DNA of 9,224 nt from Hungatella sp. UBA3147 (lineage in GTDB: Bacteria; Bacillota; Clostridia; Lachnospirales; Lachnospiraceae): assembly GCA_002365025.1 (NCBI GenBank), contig DEYX01000116.1:1-9224 (forward strand). Direction: 5' to 3'. The notes below the pieces were generated by a model that saw only the letters and a program-made list of their open reading frames with translations, was not told where the DNA came from and searched no databases. A program made the translations under genes and the position numbers. Positions 5,736 through 9,224 of this stretch are shown here, piece by piece (the first letter of the stretch is position 1; each line of letters opens with the position of its first letter).

Positions 5736-6611
5736 ATGGAATGGTTGAGGAATTTAAGCAATGCCATTGATTATATAGAAAAAAATTTAGATGGCGAGAT
5801 TTATTACGAAGAAGCCGCTAAAATTGCGTGTTGCTCCACCTGTTATTTTCAACGGATGTTTTCCTATGTAGCGGGTATATCGTTATCAGAATATATTCGC
5901 CGCCGGAGAATGACACAGGCTGCATTTGACATACAAACCACAGATGCAAAGGTTTTGGACGTTGCACTAAAATATGGCTATACTTCTCCGACTTCTTTTA
6001 ACCGGGCATTTCAAAACGTGCATGGAATATCCCCAATATCCGCAAAAGCAAAGGGAAGTATATTAAATGCATACCCGCCCATCAAATTTTCAGTCAATAT
6101 TACAGGAGGTAATGCCATGCCCTACCGGGTCGAAGAAAAAGAAGCGATGAGAATAGTAGGTATCCGTATTCCATTGACAATGGATATGGAAGAAAACAAA
6201 AGAAACGTTCCGCCTTTCTGGGAAAACACGTTAAAAAGCAGTCAATTTGCTAAAATCTGCAATTTGTCAAACAAACTTCCTAGGAGTGTTTTAGGAGCCA
6301 CAATATGTCAAAATGCTGATGAAATTTATTATTACATTGCGGCTGCAACTGATCAGCCTGTGCCGGACGGAATGTTTGAATACGAAATTCCATCCGCTAC
6401 ATGGGTAGTTTTTGAGAGTGATGGACCTTTCAAAGAATCCATTCAGAACATATTTAAACGTTTTCTCACGGAATGGCTTCCGTTTTCAGGATACGTTTAT
6501 GCAGAACTGCCGGACATTGAAGTTTATCCGATTAACAAAGTGATACCGCAAGCCGGTCATTCCGAAGTATGGATTGCAGTAAAAAAAGAAAAAGGAATAT
6601 TAAACTTATGA
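5736..6611 (+). CDS. AraC-family regulator with GyrI-like effector domain
   Basis: This is a 291-residue protein with AGGAGG at 5723-5728. Residues about 5-106 are an N-terminal AraC-type double helix-turn-helix: YEEAAKIACCSTCYFQRMF, then VLDVALKYGYTSPTSFNRAF with the conserved FxRxFxxxxGxSP ending. After a short linker, residues about 128-288 form a GyrI-like/SOUL-type ligand-binding domain (MPYRVEEKEAMRIVGIRIPL). This order, as in Rob, is common for multidrug sensors. It probably senses a hydrophobic or cationic drug and activates the ABC exporter genes starting 37 bases downstream. Oddity: the linker codons carry AGGAGGT exactly placed before Met128, so the ligand domain could also be made alone (see the separate entry). 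Confidence 0.92.
   Translation: MEWLRNLSNAIDYIEKNLDGEIYYEEAAKIACCSTCYFQRMFSYVAGISLSEYIRRRRMTQAAFDIQTTDAKVLDVALKYGYTSPTSFNRAFQNVHGISPISAKAKGSILNAYPPIKFSVNITGGNAMPYRVEEKEAMRIVGIRIPLTMDMEENKRNVPPFWENTLKSSQFAKICNLSNKLPRSVLGATICQNADEIYYYIAAATDQPVPDGMFEYEIPSATWVVFESDGPFKESIQNIFKRFLTEWLPFSGYVYAELPDIEVYPINKVIPQAGHSEVWIAVKKEKGILNL
6104..6119 (+). promoter_or_regulatory. Internal ribosome binding site and start inside the AraC-GyrI gene
   Basis: AGGAGGT (6104-6110) lies 6 bases before an in-frame ATG (6117-6119, Met128). That ATG falls exactly at the boundary between the DNA-binding and GyrI-like domains. Initiation here would give a 164-residue stand-alone ligand-binding protein. The match is as good as that of the gene's own start. 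The bases also encode a Gly-Gly linker, so coincidence is possible. Confidence 0.45.
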
Positions 6612-6648
6612 AATATCAGATGGAATGTTCTCAACATGGAGGAATAAA

Positions 6649-7599
6649 ATGACTGCTATTTATGTAAATGATTTGGTTAAAGAGTATAAAAATGGAGTAA
6701 AGGCATTAGACGGCCTTACTTTAACAGTAGAAGAAGGAGAAATATTTTCTCTATTAGGACAGAACGGAGCTGGAAAATCTACACTTATCAATGTGCTGAC
6801 AACCTATCTGCACCCCACTTCCGGCAACGTGACCATGTTTGGAAAGGACGTTTATCGTGAAGGGGCTGAAATTCGATCAAAAATTTCCTGTGTAGCGCAG
6901 AGGACTTCCATTGATACGCACTTATCACTCACAGAGAACATGATTTTTCAAAGTAAGCTTTATAAAGTGTCAAAGATAGAAGCCGGAAAGCGTATGGAGA
7001 TGTTAATTGCCTGTTTTGGATTAGAAAAGTATTTGAAATACCCGGTCTCGTCCTATTCAGGCGGAGTAAAAAGACGGCTTGATATTGCGCTTAACCTCAT
7101 GTCCAATCCCCAAGTGTTATTTTTAGACGAGCCAACCATTGGAATGGATATTCAATCCCGAGCGGCAATGTGGGATATGGTAAAGAAAATCAGAAACGAT
7201 TTTGGAACTACTATTTTCTTAACTACTCATTACCTAGAAGAAGCCGACCAGTTGAGCGATAAAATCTGCATTATGAAAAATGGAAAAGAGGTCATTCAAG
7301 GCTCTCCAAATGTTCTCCGGGAGTATCTGCGGCAGGATCTGTTGAAAATCAGCTTTTCAGTAAAAAAAGATGCTGAACATTGTTATGAATGTTTAAAGGA
7401 AGCGATTGCTCTCAAAGAGTCAGATTTACGCCATGATAAGATAATTACCAGCTTAAAAAACGGACGTAAGGATTTAGAATATACAACCAGTTGGTTACTG
7501 GAGCATGGCATTCCATTCTTGGGAATCGAAATTGTTCAGCCTGCCTTAGAAGATGTTTTCATCAGCCTGACTGGTGAAAACGAAAAGGAGGTCAGCTAG
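6649..7599 (+). CDS. ABC transporter ATP-binding protein, DrrA-like drug exporter
   Basis: This is a 316-residue protein from the ATG at 6649, chosen for GGAGG at 6638-6642; the open frame extends to 6625 without a good site. Walker A is GQNGAGKST (37-45, K43). The signature is YSGGVKRRLD (about 136-145), a variant typical of DrrA-type exporters in place of LSGGQ. Walker B is VLFLDEPT (156-163, D160 and E161), and the switch histidine is H194 (TTH). The C-terminal extension after about 215 ends in LEDVFISLTG, as usual in this subfamily. It should power the permease encoded next, exporting a drug or other hydrophobic compound. Its stop overlaps the permease start by one base, so expression is coupled. 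Substrate is not evident. Confidence 0.93.
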   Translation: MTAIYVNDLVKEYKNGVKALDGLTLTVEEGEIFSLLGQNGAGKSTLINVLTTYLHPTSGNVTMFGKDVYREGAEIRSKISCVAQRTSIDTHLSLTENMIFQSKLYKVSKIEAGKRMEMLIACFGLEKYLKYPVSSYSGGVKRRLDIALNLMSNPQVLFLDEPTIGMDIQSRAAMWDMVKKIRNDFGTTIFLTTHYLEEADQLSDKICIMKNGKEVIQGSPNVLREYLRQDLLKISFSVKKDAEHCYECLKEAIALKESDLRHDKIITSLKNGRKDLEYTTSWLLEHGIPFLGIEIVQPALEDVFISLTGENEKEVS

Positions 7600-8354
7600 T
7601 GGATACCTTAACCTTGCTTCACCGTAATATTAAATGGCGCTTTCATAATGCATTTACAATCGTGATTACCATCTTACAGCCCATGTTATGGCTTGTTTTG
7701 TATAGTGCTGTTGCAGGACAATCCATGAAAGGAATTGGAATAGTTAATTATACGGCTTTTGTTCTGCCTGGACTTATTGTGCTGGTTAGTTTCGGAGCGT
7801 GCAGCAGCAGCGGCATAATGAATTATTTGATGAAAGCAGATGGAAGCTTTTATCGGATATTGATTGCTCCGGTAAAAAGATGCTCTATTGTACTGGGCCA
7901 GGTATTGGAAGCGGTCGTATGTACTTTTATCGAAGTCATTATTATGTGCATTGTCAGCTTATTTTTTTCCGTAAACATTACTACAGGGTTCACAGGCGTA
8001 CTCTTAATAGCCCTCTTGGTATTTTTAACAGCTTTTTTTATTTCAGGACTTACTTATGCCATCAGTCTCTGCCTTCCAAATGAGGTCATATATGAAACAG
8101 TAATGAGTGCGATTGTTCTTCCCATCTTTTTTCTAAGTACAGCATTATTTCCCGCAGATGAATTATCCGGTGGATTAAAAATTGCAGTGAATTTAAATCC
8201 GTTTACTCATATAATAAACGTCTTGCGTGCTTTGATTTTACATGGCAATATTGTGGTTCGTGATGTCATTTTCGTTATTCTCCTGCTTGCAGTTATGTGT
8301 GGTATCAGTTTTTCATGGGCTTTTCACAGGTTGAAAAAGGAAACAGCTATATAA
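7599..8354 (+). CDS. ABC-2 type transporter permease, DrrB-like
   Basis: This is a 251-residue membrane protein with GTG start at 7599 and AAGGAGG at 7585-7591. The GTG shares its first G with the TAG stop of the ATPase gene. About six hydrophobic segments are visible, near residues 20-40, 50-70, 97-122, 130-155, 165-185 and 219-242, matching the six-helix ABC-2 family. The loop LNPFTHIINVLRAL near 200-213 is typical for ABC-2 permeases of drug and polysaccharide export. With the preceding ATPase it should form a dimeric exporter in the cytoplasmic membrane, probably induced by the AraC-GyrI regulator. The transported compound cannot be named from sequence. Confidence 0.92.
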   Translation: MDTLTLLHRNIKWRFHNAFTIVITILQPMLWLVLYSAVAGQSMKGIGIVNYTAFVLPGLIVLVSFGACSSSGIMNYLMKADGSFYRILIAPVKRCSIVLGQVLEAVVCTFIEVIIMCIVSLFFSVNITTGFTGVLLIALLVFLTAFFISGLTYAISLCLPNEVIYETVMSAIVLPIFFLSTALFPADELSGGLKIAVNLNPFTHIINVLRALILHGNIVVRDVIFVILLLAVMCGISFSWAFHRLKKETAI

Positions 8355-8404
8355 AAACATATGACAATAAAATATGCGGCGACTTCCGCGCCCTTCTTCC
8401 CTAT

Positions 8405-8441
8405 GACACCGTTCGAGTTTTTCGCGAATCGGTGTCTTTTT
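8405..8441 (+). terminator. Intrinsic terminator after the ABC exporter operon
   Basis: GACACCG (8405-8411) pairs with CGGTGTC (8430-8436), extended inside by TTCG/CGAA with one unpaired base. Five Ts follow at 8437-8441. This is a standard intrinsic terminator about 50 bases after the permease stop. Confidence 0.85.
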
Positions 8442-8592
8442 GTGCGTGTTTTGGACTAGTCTTTTTATAACTTCGGCGTTGGCCGGGTATGCGGTCAGCC
8501 AGATCGCGCGCATGGGCATCGACAATTCAATCAAGGAACTTGTCATGATGGATCTGGAGAAACATGTACATACAACTTTGGAAGAAAATTGA
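8442..8592 (+). pseudogene. GC-richer 3' remnant of an unidentified gene
   Basis: A + strand frame, open from 8407 but credible only from about 8461, ends at TGA 8590-8592. It reads as a protein tail: a hydrophobic piece (SLFITSALAGYAVSQIARMG), then a charged helix-like end (DNSIKELVMMDLEKHVHTTL). I do not recognise the family. It has no start codon or ribosome binding site of its own, and its upstream side runs into the ABC operon terminator. The stretch at about 8472-8545 is clearly richer in G and C than the sequence on either side, and resembles the ChvE gene downstream. I read it as the last 40 or so codons of a gene whose front part was lost. A chance frame is possible but less likely. 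Confidence 0.35.
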
Positions 8593-8611
8593 AATAATGG
8601 AAAAATATGTA

Positions 8612-8640
8612 TTGACAAAATGTAAACAAAAATATATAGT
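8612..8640 (+). promoter_or_regulatory. Promoter for the ChvE-like sugar transporter operon
   Basis: TTGACA (8612-8617, perfect -35), a 17-base spacer and TATAGT (8635-8640) give a strong vegetative promoter match. It lies in very AT-rich DNA about 175 bases before the lipoprotein ATG. The spacer contains TGTAAACA, which resembles half of a catabolite-repression site, but no full cre match is present. Confidence 0.65.
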
Positions 8641-8814
8641 TGTCTTAAGATTATTAAATATAGCTAAAAACATAATTTTATATTTAAATAAATTAAGCAA
8701 AATAACATAATAGTTTGTTTCGATTATATTAAAGCATGTAAAAGTGAATAAAAATGCAAAATTGCGCAAGACGCAAGTTGTATATACAAAATAATACCAC
8801 AGGAGGGTAAAATT
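8641..8814 (+). other. AT-rich untranslated leader of the sugar-binding protein gene
   Basis: About 168 bases would be transcribed ahead of the ATG. They contain no gene and no riboswitch class that I recognise. The only structure noted is at 8762-8776, TTGCG and CGCAA around 5 bases, which also includes a tandem CGCAAG repeat. AGGAGGG at 8801-8807 is the ribosome binding site for the lipoprotein. Confidence 0.4.
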
Positions 8815-9224
8815 ATGAAACGAAGAATCCTAAGCCTCATTCTCGGAACGGCCCTTTCCGCTGCCATGCTGGCAGGCTGCGGTGGTTCCCAGACCTCGGC
8901 AACCACGGCAGCAGCCGCGGCTGAGACCAAAGCAGATGCCACCACTGCAGCCCAGGAGGCAGCAACTCAGGCGGCGAAAGCTACAGGAAGCGGCGGAAAG
9001 GTGGGCGTAGCAATGCCCACCCAGTCCTCGGAGCGTTGGATCAACGACGGAGCCAACATGAAGAAGCAGCTGGAAGCCCTGGGATACGAAGTGGACCTCC
9101 AATACGCAGAGGACGACGTACAGATGCAGGTTTCCCAGATCGAAAACATGATCGCATCCGGCGTTAACTGTCTGGTTATTGCTTCCATTGATTCCTCCGC
9201 TCTGGTGAATGTGGAAGTACAGGC
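8815..9224 (+). CDS. chvE: ChvE-like multiple-sugar-binding lipoprotein (3' end outside window)
   Basis: The first 136 codons are seen; the family is usually about 350-380 residues. The protein starts with a lipoprotein signal: KRR, a hydrophobic core, and the lipobox LAGC with Cys22 as the lipidated residue. A low-complexity Ser/Thr/Ala linker follows (about 24-60) that tethers the domain to the cell surface. From about residue 62, VGVAMPTQSSERWINDGANM, then LQYAEDDVQMQVSQIENMI and LVIASIDSSAL, matches the periplasmic-binding-protein fold of ChvE-type receptors. These deliver monosaccharides to an ABC importer, usually GguA and GguB encoded downstream. Codons are clearly GC-richer than in genes to the left. 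Family is confident; the exact sugar is not known. Confidence 0.9.
   Translation, partial: MKRRILSLILGTALSAAMLAGCGGSQTSATTAAAAAETKADATTAAQEAATQAAKATGSGGKVGVAMPTQSSERWINDGANMKKQLEALGYEVDLQYAEDDVQMQVSQIENMIASGVNCLVIASIDSSALVNVEVQ

Noticed and set aside
8618..8635. Catabolite-control (cre) site in the chvE promoter
   Set aside because: Only TGTAAACA matches; the second half of the palindrome is missing.
8313..9188. Several minus-strand open frames across the 8.3-9.2 kb region
   Set aside because: Those beyond 8815 are mirror frames of the GC-rich lipoprotein gene. Those before it are in AT-rich leader DNA and have no start signals. The frame at 8313-8618 is less protein-like than the + strand remnant opposite it.
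1..9224. CRISPR array, tRNA, rRNA, insertion sequence, integrase or attachment repeats
   Set aside because: No regularly spaced repeats, cloverleaf-like sequence, transposase motifs or terminal inverted repeats were seen on reading both strands.

Overview
The window looks like a piece of a low- to mid-GC Clostridia chromosome, probably a gut Lachnospiraceae-type Firmicute. Four things suggest this: strong AGGAGG ribosome binding sites, TTG and GTG starts, the eutH-eutQ order seen at the end of Firmicute ethanolamine operons, and a ChvE-type sugar-binding lipoprotein with a Thr/Ala-rich linker. No species can be named from the sequence alone. All convincing genes lie on the + strand.

Layout. 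(1) 1-1387 is the end of an ethanolamine-utilisation (eut) operon: EutH (ethanolamine permease, 5' end outside the window) and EutQ. EutQ starts with a helix that resembles a microcompartment-targeting peptide. (2) 1388-1753 has no complete gene. It holds two terminator-like hairpins, a possible small membrane-protein remnant, and a compact control region in which a near-consensus promoter sits between two almost identical palindromes. (3) 1754-2747 is a MarR-family repressor, read from a TTG start, followed by a RibD-C/dihydrofolate-reductase-like enzyme. The pair is probably autoregulated through those palindromes. (4) 2748-2989 is a gap with decayed-looking reading frames. (5) 2990-5462 is a translesion module: a UmuC/DinB-type Y-family polymerase with a clamp-binding motif, a YolD-like protein that overlaps it by 4 bases, and an MJ0936/YfcE-type metallophosphoesterase. 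It ends in a hairpin with a perfect 18-bp stem. (6) 5736-8354 is an AraC-type regulator with a GyrI-like effector domain, followed by an ABC-2 drug-export pair (ATPase and permease). A terminator closes the module. (7) 8355-8814 holds a GC-richer fragment that looks like the 3' end of a broken gene, then a very AT-rich promoter and leader. (8) 8815-9224 is the first 136 codons of a GC-rich ChvE-like multiple-sugar-binding lipoprotein.

Sections 3, 5 and 6 behave as three separate regulated cassettes (MarR/reductase, translesion polymerase, drug-sensing regulator/exporter) lying between two catabolic loci. Base composition shifts visibly near 8376-8470 and again at 8815. My reading is that 1388 to about 8470 is an accessory or stress-cargo region. 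No integrase, transposase, attachment repeat or CRISPR array is visible here to show how it arrived. I do not see a clearly new multi-gene system. The most interesting signals are an internal start site in the AraC-GyrI gene that could make a separate ligand-binding protein, the paired MarR operators around one promoter, and the gene remnant at the composition junction.
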